Numbered from the stretch's first letter, positions 1 through 12,665 are shown. The stretch: DNA of 64,000 nt from Chinchilla lanigera (GCF_000276665.1 NW_004955438.1:8327661-8391660), one strand, 5' to 3'. Notes: generated from the sequence alone by a model not told the origin. Made by a program: numbers and translations.

Positions 1-2758
1 TTCCAATGAACTTGTTTGGCTCCTTTGTCAAAAGTAAGCTGGCTGAGTGTGTTTGTGAATGTGGCTACACATTCCAGTCTGTTCCACTGATCCTCAGATC
101 TGTCTTTTTTGCCAGTGCCATGCTGATTTTATTATAGTGACCTTATAGTATTGTTTCAAGTCAGAGATTGTGATGCTACCTGACTTGTCTTCGTTTCCCA
201 GGATGGCTTTAGCTATTATGGGTCTCTTCTGGTTCCAGATGAATTTTGGGAATGTTTTCTGTAGATCTTGCAGGTATACTCAAGGGATTTTATTTGAGAT
301 TTCATTGAATCTGTACAACAATTTCAGGAGTATGGCCACTTTCATAATGTTGGCTCTTCCTATCCATGAGCAAGGAATATCTTTCCATTTTCTGAAATCT
401 TCTTCAATCTCATTTTTCAGAGTACTGTAGTTCTCACTGTAAAGCTCTTTAACTTCTTTTCTTAGATTGATTTCTAAGTATCTCAATTTTTTGGATGCTA
501 TTGTGAAAAGTACAGTTTCCTTAATTTCTTTCTCAGTGTGTTTGTTGTTCATGTATAGGAATGCTATTGATTTTTGAGTATGGACTTTTTATCCAGGTAT
601 GCTAATGAATTTGTTGATTAATTCTTGAGTCCTTTGGTGGAGTTTTTGGGGTCTTCCATGTAGAGTATCATGACATCTGCAAATAATGATAATTTCACTT
701 CTTCTTTTCCTACCCTTATTCCTTTTGTATCTCTCCCTTATCTAATTGCTGTGGTTAAAGTTTCCAGAACTATACTGAATAGGAGTTGTGACAGTGGTCA
801 TCCTTGTCTTGTTCCTGATTTTAAAGTGAAAGCTTTCAGTTTTTGTCCATTTAGTATGATGTTGGCTGTTGGTTTGTCATAGATTGCTTTGATCAGATTG
901 AGGTAAAGACCATCTATACCTATTTCCTGTAGGGTTTTTTATCATGAATGAGTGCTAGACTTTGTCAAAAGCTTTTTCTGCATCTGTTGGGATGACCATG
1001 TGGTTTTAGTCTTTGGCTCTGTTAGTATGGTGTATTACATTAATTGATCTGCATATACTGAAAAATCTCTGCATCTCTGTGATCAATCCACTGGGTCATG
1101 GTGTGTAATCTTCTTGATGGTTTGCTGAAGTCTATTTGCTATTATTTTATTAAGTATCTTTGCATCTGTTCTCACTAGGGAGACTTGTCTGTAGTTCTCT
1201 TTCTTGGTTAGGTCTTTCTCTGGTTTTAGTATCAATATAATACTCATCTCCAGCAATGAGTAAGGGAGAATTGCTTCCTTTTCAATTCATTGAAGAGTTT
1301 GATAAGAATTACCATTAAATCTTCTCTAAATTCCATATAGAATTCTGCTTTGAATCCATCAGGACCTGGGCATTCATTTTTTGTTAGTTTTTTTAATCAC
1401 ATTTTCATCTTCAATAATTGATATTGTGTTATTTAGGATGTTTTTTCTTCTTGATTCAACTTTGGTAATTAATACTTATCTAGGAATCTTTCCATTTCTT
1501 TTGTATTTCCTATCCGATGGGGGAAAATGTTTTCAAAGTACTTACTGATGATCTTCTGAATTTCTATAGGATGTGTAGTGATTTCACCCTTTTCATTCCT
1601 TATTGAATGAATTTGAGCTTTTTTCTTTCCTTTTTTTGATAAGGTTGGCTAGGGGTTTGTTAATTTTATTTATTCTTTCGAAAAAACAACTCTTGATCCA
1701 TTAATTCTTTGTAGTGTTTTCTTTGTCTCAGTTGCATTAATTTCTGCCCTGATCTTTATAATGCCCTCCCTTCTTTGAGCTTTGGGCTTGACTTGTTCTT
1801 CTTTTTCTAGAAGTCTGAGGTGCAGCATCAGGCTACTTACTTGTTCTAGTTCTGTTTTCCTATTATATGTGTTTAGCACTATAAACTTCCCTCTGAGGAT
1901 TGCTTTCAGTGCATCCCACACATTCTAGTAATTTGTATTTACATTTTCATTTGTTTGTAGATACGGCTTAATTTCTTCTTTAATTTCATCTGTGGCCCAT
2001 TGGTCATTCAGGAAGCTGTTATCTAACACCCACGTCTTTATGGAGTTTTTGTGGTTCCTTTTGTCATTAATTCCCAGTTTCATTGCACTATGGTCAGATA
2101 GTATGCATGGGATAATTTCAATCCCTTTGCATTTAGTTGAGCATGTTCTATGGGCTAGCATGTGGTCTATTTTAGAGAATATCCCATATGCAGCTAAGAA
2201 GAATGTGTATTCTGATGTTGTGGGGTGGAACACTCTGTAAACATCTATTAAGTCCATTTATCACAAGTGTTGTTTAGTTCTGTTATTTCTTTGCTAATTT
2301 TTTGCTGACAAATCTATTTTTATCAATGGGGTTTTAAGCTCCCCTGTTACAATAGTGTTTTTCATGTCTATTAAGGGTTGTCTTATATAGCTGGATGCCT
2401 CTATATTGGGAGCATACATATTTATGATTGTTATCTTTTCTTGTTGAAGTTTTCTGTTAACAAGTATGTGGTGACCTTCTTTACCTGTTTTGATTATTCT
2501 TGGTTTGAAGTTTGACTTGTCTGCAATCAGAATATCTACCCCTACTCTTTTCTGGGTTCCTGTTGCATGGGGAATTGTTTTCCAACCTTTGACTTTCAGT
2601 CAATAAATTTCCTTTTGAGTTAAATGTGTTTTTTGTATATAGCATATTGTTGGATTTTGTTTCTTGATGTACTCTGCCAGTCTGCTTCTTTTGATTGGTG
2701 AATTGAGGCTGTTTACACTAATGGTTACAACTATTATGTGTTGGCTTGTCTTTGTCAT
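1..2758 (-). pseudogene. L1 ORF2 (endonuclease / reverse transcriptase), decayed and truncated at window edge
   Basis: ORF2 begins near 2758 with a short peptide ending in NSLNSPIKR, the usual start of the L1 endonuclease. The endonuclease C-terminal part is seen at 2257-1925, with FSKIDHML and LSDHSAM like the conserved SDH catalytic region. The reverse transcriptase lies at about 1670-600. The core FADD box reads FADV at 672-683, so one catalytic aspartate is lost. The post-RT domain with CSWIGRANIMKVAILLK is at 552-280. Several stops and frameshifts separate these blocks. The protein would have nicked DNA and copied RNA at the nick (target-primed reverse transcription); this copy is dead. 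Confidence 0.92.
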
Positions 2759-2961
2759 GTTATTTACTTGCTGTTGATTTCCTACTTTTACCCACTGTTT
2801 AATTTTTTTCTATGTTAGGTAGTTACTTTGTATTGTTTTTCTTGAAATTGTGGTCATTTTTATCTTTTTCTAGAATATCTTTTAGTACTCTTTGAAGGGT
2901 TGATCTGGTGCTCATGATGTTCTTCAGTTGTTCTTTGTCATGGGAGTATTTTATTTCTCTA

Positions 2962-3847
2962 TTAGAATTGAAAGACAGTTTCACAGGACACAAGTCTGGG
3001 TTGGAAGTTGTTTTGTTTTAGGACCTGGAATACTTCACTCCAAGCTCTTCTTGACTTGATAGTTTGTGTTGAGATACCTGCTGAGATTCTGGTGGGCTTT
3101 CTTTTATAGGTGATCTGTTTCTTTTCTGTAACAGCTTTTAATACTCTATCCTTTTGCTGAATTTCTGGGATCTTGATTACTATGTCTGGGTGTAGTTTTA
3201 TTTTGGTTATGGTTTGTTGGAATTCTATATGCCTCACTTACTGTATGGCAGGTTCTTTTTCCATGCTTGGGAAATTTTCTGCTATTATTTCTGCAACTAG
3301 TCTTTTTATGTCATTTTTGTTGACTCGCTGTTTTGTTGATGCCTGTCAGTCTTACATTGTATCTCTTTGCATCGTTTTGCAGCTAGTGAATTGTTATTTC
3401 CTGGTTCCTTGTAATTTTTAAGAAATCTTTCCTTTCATGATGGTTACCTGCAATGTTGTCCTCAAGATCTGAAAGTATATCTTCAGCTTCATTCAAGAGG
3501 TTTTGCCAGCTTTGGAAGGAGGTTTTGATTTCCTGACTATCTGTATGAATCTGTTTCATGCATTCTAGTTCTTTCCTATATTGTTCATTTATGTTATTTT
3601 TCTATGCTTGTCTCTTTTTTTAATATATGTCTTCTTTAGATGTGCTGAGCAATTCTTTCATTATTGTTCTCATTTCATTTTTTACATGAGAGAATATTCC
3701 TGATCTGATTTCTTCTATTGCCTTATGAAGTTGTTTCTTTACTTCATTTGTGATCACTTTAGAAATTTCATGTGTGTGACTTCCGAGTTTTTCTATGTTG
3801 ATGCTTCCTGGACTTGTTCTGGTTGGGGTGGAGTTCTCAGATTGCAT
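2962..3847 (-). pseudogene. L1 ORF1 (RNA-binding protein), decayed
   Basis: The minus strand has an ATG at 3847 opening a 75-residue coiled-coil-like N-terminal piece. A C-terminal piece at 3237-2962 contains TYKRKPTRISAGIS and EVFQVLKQNNFQPR, matching the C-terminal domain of L1 ORF1 proteins. The two pieces are out of frame with each other, and stops lie between 3620 and 3237. The total span is about 885 bases, near the lower end for mammalian ORF1. Known role of the family: trimeric single-strand nucleic-acid chaperone that coats L1 RNA. It lies about 200 bases upstream of ORF2, as expected. Confidence 0.88.
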
Positions 3848-3879
3848 TTTATTCTTAATCTTGTCGTTGTGGTTGTTAG

Positions 3880-4398
3880 AGGTGAAGTTCTGGGCCTCAC
3901 CCTCCCCAGGCAGCTCACTGGAAAGTCTCTAGGGCCCCTAGATGTCCTGGTTACCAGGCTTGCCCCACAGTGGCATCAGGAAGTGTCCCACTGGGTCCAA
4001 TATCCTCAGGCAGTTTATGGAAAGCACTGGTCAGATAAGTTCCCCAGTGGCAACAGAGAGCTGGTCTTTGGGACCAGTGTCCCCAGGCAGTTGACTGAGT
4101 ATGCCCAGGCCTCAGGCTAACCCACAATGATGGCAAGATGTGTGGTGCTGATGGGATGTACCTGTCTCTTCAGGGCCTTGGGCACAACTGACAATGTCAA
4201 TGGGACTTGGAACACCTGAGTTCCCCAGTCAGATGACTAAGGGCTCCCAGAACTTCTGGGGCTTCAAGCATGATCCACAATGGTGACCCAGACTAAATGA
4301 CAACCCACAATAATCACAGGGCATGGAGCACCAGTCTGAGTTCCCCCAGCAACTGGGTAATGGCACCCTGAACTCTGGCGTGACTCACAATGGCCCTA
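3880..4398 (-). repeat. L1 5'UTR with tandem monomer-like repeats
   Basis: This stretch is far richer in GC than its surroundings. A cassette recurs: a C-rich CCCAG core, then a CACAATGG-like core at about 3965, 4125, 4272 and 4386, spaced roughly 110-160 bases. Rodent L1 promoters are often built from tandem monomers, so this is read as the promoter region of the antisense L1. The copies are diverged, so exact unit borders are uncertain. Confidence 0.65.
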
Positions 4399-5707
4399 TA
4401 AATTGTATTTCAAATGTGAATCACACATAGGATTATTACAAAAGCAGATTCCATACAAAGCATGTTACTACATGTATTTTAGTAATATCTTTGTAGATAA
4501 GAGACTGGCCAACTGTTTTCATCACTGAGTTACATTTCGCCTTACTCTCTCTTGAATGTTTTATAAGTAAAGTAGAACACAAAACTAATTGTGATGTTCT
4601 TTGTGGTCCAGAGAACTTCTAGGATTCCCAGTTAGTCTTAGTATTTGCCAAGAAGTGCAGATACGTATTAAGAAATATGTAACAAGACAGTGAGTTATTA
4701 CCATACTTTAGATGGAGGAATATAATTTCTTTTAAAATACAGATTAAACTAGGTGTACTAAAACATTACAAACCTAAAAATTGGCTATTAGGTTTTTAGA
4801 AATAGACCTCATTTAAATGTTCTGTTTATTTGTTTAGGGCTTTGCAGTTTAATGTAAGCTTACAAAATAAGAAACATGACAGTAGCAGAAAGTGGAGAAG
4901 ATTCAACTGGTCTGGGTAGTCCCTTTGATTATTAAAGTCCTATGCTCATTGCATCCAAATGTAAAATGTGAGCAAACCTCTCTGCATTTGTCTTAATAGA
5001 CAAATCTCTGTCCCGAAACAAGTCCATTGGATTACAGGTTTTACTAAGCAATTTTAATGTACCAGCTTCTTGGAAAATGTCAAAAATTAAGCCCTTCAAC
5101 TGGGGCAGTAGTCAGAATTATGGGAAGGTACATTTAAAAACCAATAGATTTTCTGTCTACCCTGAAGAAGGATATAGGCATGCCATTGTCCGGTACTCAA
5201 ATACTTATTCTGATCACCCCACTCTTTCTAAATTGAAAAAGAACAAAAACATAATGATTATGTAGGTTGACATAATCCTACTTTGTAGGCTGATATATTA
5301 TATTATAAGAGTTTATGAAAGCCTGAGAGGTTTTTCAATTTGTAACAAGACATTTGGGTAACTCTATTCCAGTAACAAGTCTGTACACTAGATATTTTTT
5401 TCATTTTTAGTGGGTCTCTCAGGTCTAACAGGTGGAGGAGACACATTGTCCTGAAGTGATGTACATAACAAAGAGTATTCACTGATCATTGCATTGACAT
5501 TGATGAAAAGATCTGATAGAACCTCAGTTTAAAGATAGGTTCCAAATTTTAAATACATCATTTTAAATACTAGGGGATGAAGACTTTAATCATCTTCTCA
5601 AAAGTTAATGACTACCAAATATTTCCATATCTGTTCCTTGGTCCTCCAGAGAAAAAGATATTTTCATATTTTTTTCCGTATTTATGATTTATTTTATGTT
5701 CTTTACT
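4399..5707. other. Unique AT-rich sequence, nothing recognised
   Basis: No repeat family, coding signal or RNA gene was recognised. The only open frames are short and random-looking, the longest being 62 codons at 5077-5265. Confidence 0.5.
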
Positions 5708-5783
5708 TAGTTGAGACACTAGGGATCAAACCTATGCCCTCTCATGGTCAAAGCATATATTCTACCACTGAGCTATATGTTTT
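5708..5783 (-). repeat. ID-type tRNA-derived SINE, old copy, antisense
   Basis: On the plus strand, GGGATCAAACC near 5722 followed by CTACCACTGAGCTATAT near 5762 is the reverse complement of the tRNA-like head with its B box and A box (ATAGCTCAGTGG). Divergence is high, and no clear tail or TSD is visible. It is an old copy of a family that recurs throughout the window. Confidence 0.65.
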
Positions 5784-7199
5784 TTGTTCATTTCTTTTTT
5801 TTTTGTAATTTACTAAAGTCTTTGGAGCTCAGGAATCATAGTGTCTCATATGTTTAGTCTGGCTCAAAAATAGGTGATGAATACATTTATTTACAAGCTC
5901 ATTGATTTTCTAAGATAGTCACACAGGTACACACAGTGAAAGAAGTCACTTTAGAAACTTTATTACAACATAAATTATGGGGTGGTTTCTCACAATTATT
6001 TTCCAGGAAACATTCAAAAGTATTATCTATCTGTATAATAATTAGTATAATTTAATTAGATATCTTTTTATTATATTTGAATTACTATTAATATTGTTCA
6101 ACTGAAGATATTATAAAGTACCATTCATGTTATTTTTACTGGCTAAACATCACTAACACCTTGCATTTTCATGAGTTCCACAATATATGCAGCATTTTTA
6201 TGTTAGTTAACTAGTCAAGTTGATGTTGACATATCTCAGGCATTTACTGGATAAGGAATGTTTTTTAACAGAAAGGTTGAATACAAGATGTAAAGCTGAA
6301 TTCAAAAACAAGCAAAACAAAGCATGAGATATTCTAGAACAAGCAGAGTCAGCTACAGATGAAGCTACAGACAAGCAAAAAGGATCACATCTACGTGGTA
6401 AACAGAATCTAAGGCATTATCTGAAATCAAACTAAAAATGATCAGATGTGAGATTGGTTCTTGTGCTCACTGTCTATACAAACTTGGAAACTTTTAACTG
6501 TGGGCGCTTTAGTTTCCTCATCCTCAAAATGTCAGGAGAATAAGAGATAAAGGGAGAGGAAGAAGATATAAAAGAATTATGATGATGTTTATGTAAACCG
6601 TGGATGTAACCATTATGTACTGTAAACATGTACTAATAAAACTAAAATTTAAAAATGTCAATGATAACAGTTACATTCATCTCAAAAAATTACTGTTCAT
6701 GTACTAAGGGAAAACATATTTTTAAAAAATATATTCTAAACACTAATATCAAAGTTTCTGCTTTGGAAAGACCCATGTTTAGAGAAACTCTTAATAGCCT
6801 ACTTTCACAGTTGTGGACAAGTCCCTATGGAATGACTTGGAATCAGATGGCCAAACAGGAAAGAATTCTATGGCTTTAAAAACTACTTTAACAGGTATTA
6901 AGAAAGATGCTCAGAGATTAAAAAAAGGAAAAAAAAAAAAAAGAAGAAGAAGTACAAAAGTTAGGAAAGCAAAAGAGGCTGATCTTGAACGAAAAGTTGG
7001 TCCCTGAAATATTCCTGATGATACTAAGAATAAAAGATTGGTCAGAAATGTGTAAAATATTATGTTTTAAACTGTCTGTAATTTAGCATTTTAAGATCCT
7101 TATGCTATCATGATCTAGCAAGCCTGATATAGCATGTTGGTCTATGGAAGAGTTCTATTTCAGATATAAAGGAATCAAATTTTTGTTGTTTGCTTTGTT
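5784..7199. other. AT-rich unique sequence with a possible MIR scrap and an A-tract
   Basis: Mostly unrecognised. At 6480-6545, GTTTCCTCATCCTCAAAATG resembles the central core of a MIR on the plus strand, but it is too short to be sure. An A/G tract lies at about 6920-6955. Small open frames at 6655-7007 translate to lysine-rich peptides because of this tract and show no family signature. Confidence 0.4.
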
Positions 7200-7276
7200 G
7201 CTGATTTTGCTGGAGATCATACTTAAAACCTTGCACATGCAAGACAAGCATTGTATAACTGAGCTACATTGCCAGC
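7200..7276 (-). repeat. ID-type SINE, old copy, antisense
   Basis: GGAGATCATACTTAAAACC and TATAACTGAGCTACATTGCC read as a mutated antisense tRNA-derived head. It lies directly beside a younger antisense copy, so the two form a nested or side-by-side cluster. Confidence 0.6.
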
Positions 7277-7288
7277 TTTGGAAAGACT

Positions 7289-7410
7289 ATTTATTTATTT
7301 ATTTATTTGGGTTTTCTGTTTTTGTTTTTTTCTGGTACCGGGAATCAAACTCATGACCTTGCCCTTGCCAGGCAGGAGCTGTGCTGCTGAGCTAAATCCC
7401 CAGCCTCTAT
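7289..7410 (-). repeat. ID-type SINE, younger copy, antisense
   Basis: A T-rich tail precedes GGTACCGGGAATCAAACTC and ends in TGAGCTAAATCCCCAGCC, the reverse complement of the family's GGGGCTGGGGATTTAGCTCA start. AAAGACT at 7282-7288 and 7411-7417 is a short candidate TSD. The tail includes (ATTT)n. Confidence 0.85.
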
Positions 7411-8734
7411 AAAGACTTCAGATACAAGCTAAGTGTTACAACCCTGAAGTAATCTATCAGAAAATTAATTTCTTAGGTAGCCATGATTCAAAGGTAAACA
7501 ATCTCTCTAAGGATGTCCATTCACAATCATGAATACTGTGTCTCTATGAAAAGAAACAGGATAAGGTGTAAGATAATTTTTAACAGACTCTCAGTATCAG
7601 AATGATATCATTTAGTATTTCAGTTAAATTATATGAAAGATTAAAAAGATTTTTAACCACCTTTTGCACAGGTAAGAAATCATAATAACCATAGAACTAA
7701 TAATTTTGTTAAATTATTTCTATATATACAAAACAATCTTATTTTGCAGAATATGGAGTTTCTAACTATCTGAGAAGTCAATTCCCCAAAACTAACATTA
7801 ATATTCAATATTCATCAATATATTCTTGAATATATTCCACTAGTGCAACATATAAAACAAAATGATTCTGCCAGATCACAGATCTTGAGTAGCAGGACTG
7901 GATTACAATTCAGGTTGTGTGATTCTTGATTCTCCTTGGACAACTGGTATGTCTTCAGGACTATACCAGAAGGAGTAAGAAATCACTTCCACTCTTAATA
8001 GTTAAAAACTAATGATAATATAGATACTTAACTGCATAAGTGATATAAAAACAAGTACAGTAGAGCCGTATGGTTTGTTTGTGCCTATGCAAAAAACAGA
8101 AAATAGACAAATATTTAACATTCAACAAATAATTTTAATGGTATTAGTTAGCCATAGGTTAATCAAATTGGTGAGGTAATTAGGTGTAGTCATGAATGAG
8201 ATTAATAGTGAGGCCCATATTTGCAATGGGTTCTAAAAGAATATGCCTAAATGATCCCACATTTTAGGGAAAGGAGGACTTCTTTTAGTTTTCATTGGAC
8301 ATTTCTCATTAAAAAGCACTAAATTTCCTCAAATTAATTAAGTTTACTCAGCAGAGTAATAGAACCTCAGACTTTCCAAAGGTCACTTGGCCATAAAAAC
8401 ATACCTTTATTTTATTAATGCAAAGCCAAAGAGAATGGTGGATATTTTTCAGTTACTCACTTTGGGAAGAAAAGAAATATCAAAAAATGGAAATTTTTAT
8501 TTTCCAGGAAATCAGCGTTAAAAGCATTGTATTATTTGAGACCAAATGAAAAAATGTCATAGGGAGTGACATAAAATACTATTAAAGTGTCTTTTATTTA
8601 CTTTTTTATTTACTTTTACTTTTACTATAAGGTTTATAAAATTTTCTTTTCATTTCAGCCATAATACTATTTGTTTAAACTAATATATTTTGTTTGTAGT
8701 ATTCAAGAATTTGACCTTCCTCTCAACTGTGAGC
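7411..8734. other. Unique AT-rich sequence, nothing recognised
   Basis: No repeat consensus, long frame or RNA motif was recognised in this stretch. Confidence 0.45.
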
Positions 8735-8870
8735 TGGAGCATAGCTGTTAACTTCATTGTCTCAGTCTCTTCAGCTTAAAAATGGAATCATATTCTCACG
8801 TTATTTTGAACTAAAGGGAGTTTAGAAGTTAACACATTAAAAAGTGTATAGCGGCATAAAAATGAGAAGT
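8735..8870 (+). repeat. MIR-like ancient SINE, plus strand
   Basis: TTCATTGTCTCAGTCTCTTCAGCTTAAAAATGGAATCAT has the layout of the MIR core (last exam of tRNA-like part, then TCAGTTTCCTCATCTGTAAAATGG). The match is diverged. MIRs are old mammalian tRNA-derived SINEs moved by L2. Confidence 0.45.
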
Positions 8871-11394
8871 AATAAGTATACTTACAATGATCATGTGATG
8901 ATATTATTAACGTCATATGCATGTAGCACTTGTGAGCCTTACTCCAGATGTGGATACTCCAAAGAAGATAGCATAATTATTTTACTTTGCAAGGATTAGG
9001 AAAGCAGAGGACAAAATCTTTCCCAGACCTGATGCCTAAAGAGTTTACATGGTGTCAACAAGAAATCTTTGTCATTTTTGTTTTCCACTAAAAGGATGAA
9101 AGTCTTGGGTTTAGCTTGTTCAAGTTTCTATTGATTGATGTAACAAAGAAACCTGCGTGTTGAAATGCAGAACACTCAAATATAAGCAATTTGACACTCT
9201 TCCCCAAAGATTCAGAACCACTTATTCATAGTAAAAATAGTTTTTTAATTAATGTAAGTGAGTAAATTGAAGAAAGATGCATTATTTTGACAAAGAATAG
9301 ACCAGATGCTTAATTTTGATATTTGATGCAATAAACCACATTCAAATTATAATTGTTATTTCCACTTTCTCTGTTAAGAGCTAGATTGTAGTGTGTTTAA
9401 GGGAGGCTGATGTAGACTAATTTCCCTACAGGAGTTTGTGGCTTTGGATAAAGTCCCAATGGGACACAGTTTGGCTGATTACACTTATTTCTCTTGCATT
9501 TAAAGGAAACATGGAACCTTGTACTTCCTGTTTCACATTTCTGAAATACTCTGAACAGCAATAACGTATCTACTTGGAGACGGCTGCTTTCAATGCAGGA
9601 GGATTCATACAGATAATCATAGGCATTCTGAGACTTCTTAGCATCAAACATGCTAGAGATTGGTCTTATATGAAGATCATGAGAAATGTTTTAGTACATG
9701 GCATGATTTCTTAGAATTGAGAAGAGAGTAACTTTGTAAGTTCCAAAGCATAGAGAAAAGGGGAAAATATACTTTTAAACTATTACTGTAAAATAATTAT
9801 AATTGCACAAATTATGAAATTTCAAGCTCTCAGGACCTATTCTATATTAGAATGAGAAAAGATAGTTTCTTGCTAGGTTAGAGTTTACATACTGATGGAT
9901 AAAACAAAAGTGTACATTTTGAGATTTTCTAAATTGTGTACTTTTTAAAAAATGAACATTGCGGATACAATTCAAAATTTTATAGATAATTGATATTAAT
10001 ATTGGATTCTAGGGTATACAGTGTTACCTTAATGGCTCACAAGGTTCATGCACTCTTTTCATCTGTGTGCTCAACTATTCAAAATCTGTCAGTGAAACGC
10101 ATTGCTTTTGGAACTGTGCATATGACTGCGAGCCAGGTAGCATAGATTCAATGCTCAGAAACATTCAGTCTAAGCGGAGGATCAGGTATTAGTGGTTTGC
10201 ACTTATTAAATCAAATTTATTTAATAATCACAGATATGATTAAGTTAAAAAGAAACAAAATGTACAGGTGTCTCAGCTTTGGTAACAACAAGTCCATATT
10301 TCATAGTTTTTTATTTATGTTTCTTATGCCTATAAGGGGATTTTCCAGAGCATATTCTTCCACAGAGAATAAGGTTGGGGTTAGGATTGGGGTTAGTGTT
10401 AAAGTTCCTGGCTCTGTTATAGGTGAGGACGAAAGTAGGCAATGGTGATGTGCAGATTTGGGTGTGCAATGAGAGTAAAAATATAAGCCTAGTCATAATT
10501 CTTTATTAAGACTCCCTAGTGGTCTTCTATTATTTTGAACATCAAAGGCTAAATGCTCATTTTGTTTCTAAACTACCTCAGGACACAGGTCTAGCTTCTT
10601 TTTATCGAAACTCAGCCTTCAACATTTTTCATATTTTGTGTTTCCATTTCCTGACCTTTTTCTTTTGCACATTAGTGTGTTTTGTTCTTTCACTCCTCAG
10701 GAACTTTGGACATGACTTTCCCTGTCTGAATTGCTCCATTCCTCCACCTAGGTGCTCTCTCTTAAACTTACTTTGGCTTCTCCTTTCTCCTGCTCTTCTC
10801 TTTCTACCCTCTTTCAAATCACAATCGTGCTGTCATAATTTTTGTAATACTTCTGTCATTCATCCCCACTGCGTATGTCTAGTTAGATAGGTCTCTGTGT
10901 TTGCTTGAAATATTATGAGTGCTCATCTATTTGCACTTAGGCATCTTTTATCTTATCTTCCACTGCTCCAACTACTAGATTGAATATAATATAGGAACAT
11001 CTACCTCAGCTTGTTAAGAAATTGATCCCCAACCTTTGACTACCTGATTAGCATATAGTGGCACTCAGTAATAATCTGTGGAATTAGAAACACCAGAATA
11101 TCTAGGGTGACATAAGCTTACTTATCATTACATTGTTCATCACTGAGTAATAAATGGGTATTCGATTAGTCTTTGTTGAATACATGGATACATAAGTTGA
11201 TGAAAAGTGAGGTCTTTAGGAATAGTCTGTGAATAATTTATAGAAACTCTTTTGACTTTCATTTTGCACTGATTGGGGCATTGGGAGCACTCCTTCCCTG
11301 TTTCTGCATTCCTGGCTCTGTTTTAGGAGCAGATGAAATGTGCTAGAGGAAGGAAAGAAGTTTTGTACGTAGTCACTAATGCCATTTATTCAAT
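8871..11394. other. Unique sequence with a telomere-like motif; no gene seen
   Basis: Mostly unrecognised AT-rich DNA. The longest frame, 123 codons at 10519-10890, is a leucine- and phenylalanine-rich translation of pyrimidine-rich sequence with no family signature. A degenerate telomere-like motif lies at 10371-10402. A faint L2-like 3'-end resemblance near 11020-11090 is too weak to call. Confidence 0.4.
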
Positions 11395-11550
11395 GAGGGC
11401 TTTTGAGAATATCAGCTCTTGTGATCATCAGTAAAGCTTTCAGATTTAGAAAATTCATTTTACAGTTGAAGAATTTAAGGCGCAGTTAGATTAAATAACA
11501 CAGCTGTGATTTTCATCCTCATCCTTTGACCAACAATACAGAGCTTCTTT
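11395..11550 (-). repeat. MIR-like ancient SINE, antisense
   Basis: ATTCATTTTACAGTTGAAG and then TAAATAACACAGCTGTGATT read as the antisense MIR core (CATTTTACAGATGAGGAAAC, then CACACAGCTAGTAAG). The order and spacing fit MIR. Confidence 0.55.
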
Positions 11551-12275
11551 CTCTTGCAACAAAATGCTACTTAATTGTTAACCAAATTAAATACATTTTC
11601 CTTCAGTGTAGATTTTTGAGAGGCTATGATGATACTTCATAATGCAAAGATATATCAGGTACAGGGCATAAATTATCCAGTTCCTATATAAAAAGAACAC
11701 CAGGTTTAGAGGTATAAGATTTCTGCACTTGTCTTATTTGCATATGTCATATTAACTTTCATAAATCTTTTCCATAGTTTCTTTAACTGGAGGATCTAGA
11801 TGTTTATATTTTTTCTGTGCCTTTCACAGATTTGCTTGTGAGTCAAAATTGATGGTTTGGGGAGTGTGGGGATTTATTTGTTTAGTTTGGGTTTGCTTTA
11901 GTTTGGTTTTATTTCTAAGCATGCCAAAACATTTTAAGTAGCATCATAAATTTCAGAAGCACAATAAGATAGAATGGATGTGGTCCTGCCAGCCAGCTCC
12001 GGCCTGCATGTTGCAAGTCTCAAGGGGCATAAGGCCAGCAACTCTTTCACTGATGTGTACACATTTATCAGCATTAACTGAAAATGCACGTTCTCCTAAT
12101 GGGGAGTGAATAACAGCACATTGATAATCAAGAAAGAACATGTGCACTTTACAATCTTTTTGAAGTTTTTATTTTGAAATAAAAATAGATTTATAGAATG
12201 TTGGCAAAAAGCATGTAGATGTCCTAGATAACCTTCATCTAGTCTCCTCAATGACCTCCATAACTACAATTGTCA
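11551..12275. other. Unique sequence, nothing recognised
   Basis: No repeat family or gene recognised. It runs up to the start of an LTR-type repeat. Confidence 0.4.
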
Positions 12276-12665
12276 TGGTTTGGATGCAGCATGTCATCAA
12301 GGCCTCATGTATTGGAATCTTGGTCTTAGTGTGGTGATTGCAAGTGATAGAGAGATTTTAAGAGGTAATCCTCATGGGAAGATCCTCAGCTCATTGAGAG
12401 CCCAGCACTGAAAGAGATTAAGGAAGTTTTGCAAAAGCCAGTTGTTCAAAGAGTGGTCCAAACCCTTATATTTTTCTCAGGCTTCTTGTTTTGAGATATG
12501 ATCTGCTCCTCACATTGGCCCTGCCACTTTCCTAGTAATAATAGATGCTATTAGGTACTCACCAAAGCTCAAACCAGTAGGCTCAAAATACCCAACCTTG
12601 TATTTTCAGCCTCCAAAACTACCAACTTGCCTCAGGCATTGTGTGGTAGCAACAAAAAGCTTAAC
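12276..12665 (+). repeat. MaLR-type LTR-like repeat, plus strand
   Basis: It starts TGTCATGGTTTGGATG and continues with a CTCATGTATTGGAATCTTGG block. Near the end are CAGCCTCCAAAACTACCAAC and a terminal ...GGTAGCAACAAAAAGCTTAAC. This order (TG start, GTTTGGATG, CCTCCAAAAC, then TA-rich end) resembles mammalian MaLR/ERVL LTRs. No internal viral region is seen, so it is read as a solo LTR. Exact subfamily unknown. Confidence 0.5.

Larger units (their letters stand above)
1..4398 (-). mobile_element. L1 retrotransposon, antisense, 5'-complete, 3' end beyond window
   Basis: The minus strand reads, in order from 4398 downward, a GC-rich repeated 5'UTR, an ORF1-like region, a short spacer, and the endonuclease and reverse transcriptase domains of ORF2. 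This is the order of a mammalian L1. All reading frames are broken by stops and shifts, so the copy cannot move. The left window edge cuts the element inside ORF2 after the reverse transcriptase, so the 3'UTR, tail and TSD are not visible. The 5' edge near 4398 is where GC-rich repeat sequence stops and AT-rich unique sequence begins. Family assignment is firm; the subfamily is unknown. Confidence 0.93.

Noticed and set aside
10519..10890. 123-codon plus-strand frame, Leu/Phe/Cys-rich
   Set aside because: It is a translation of pyrimidine-rich DNA with no domain signature, no splice context and no relation to a known family that I recognise.
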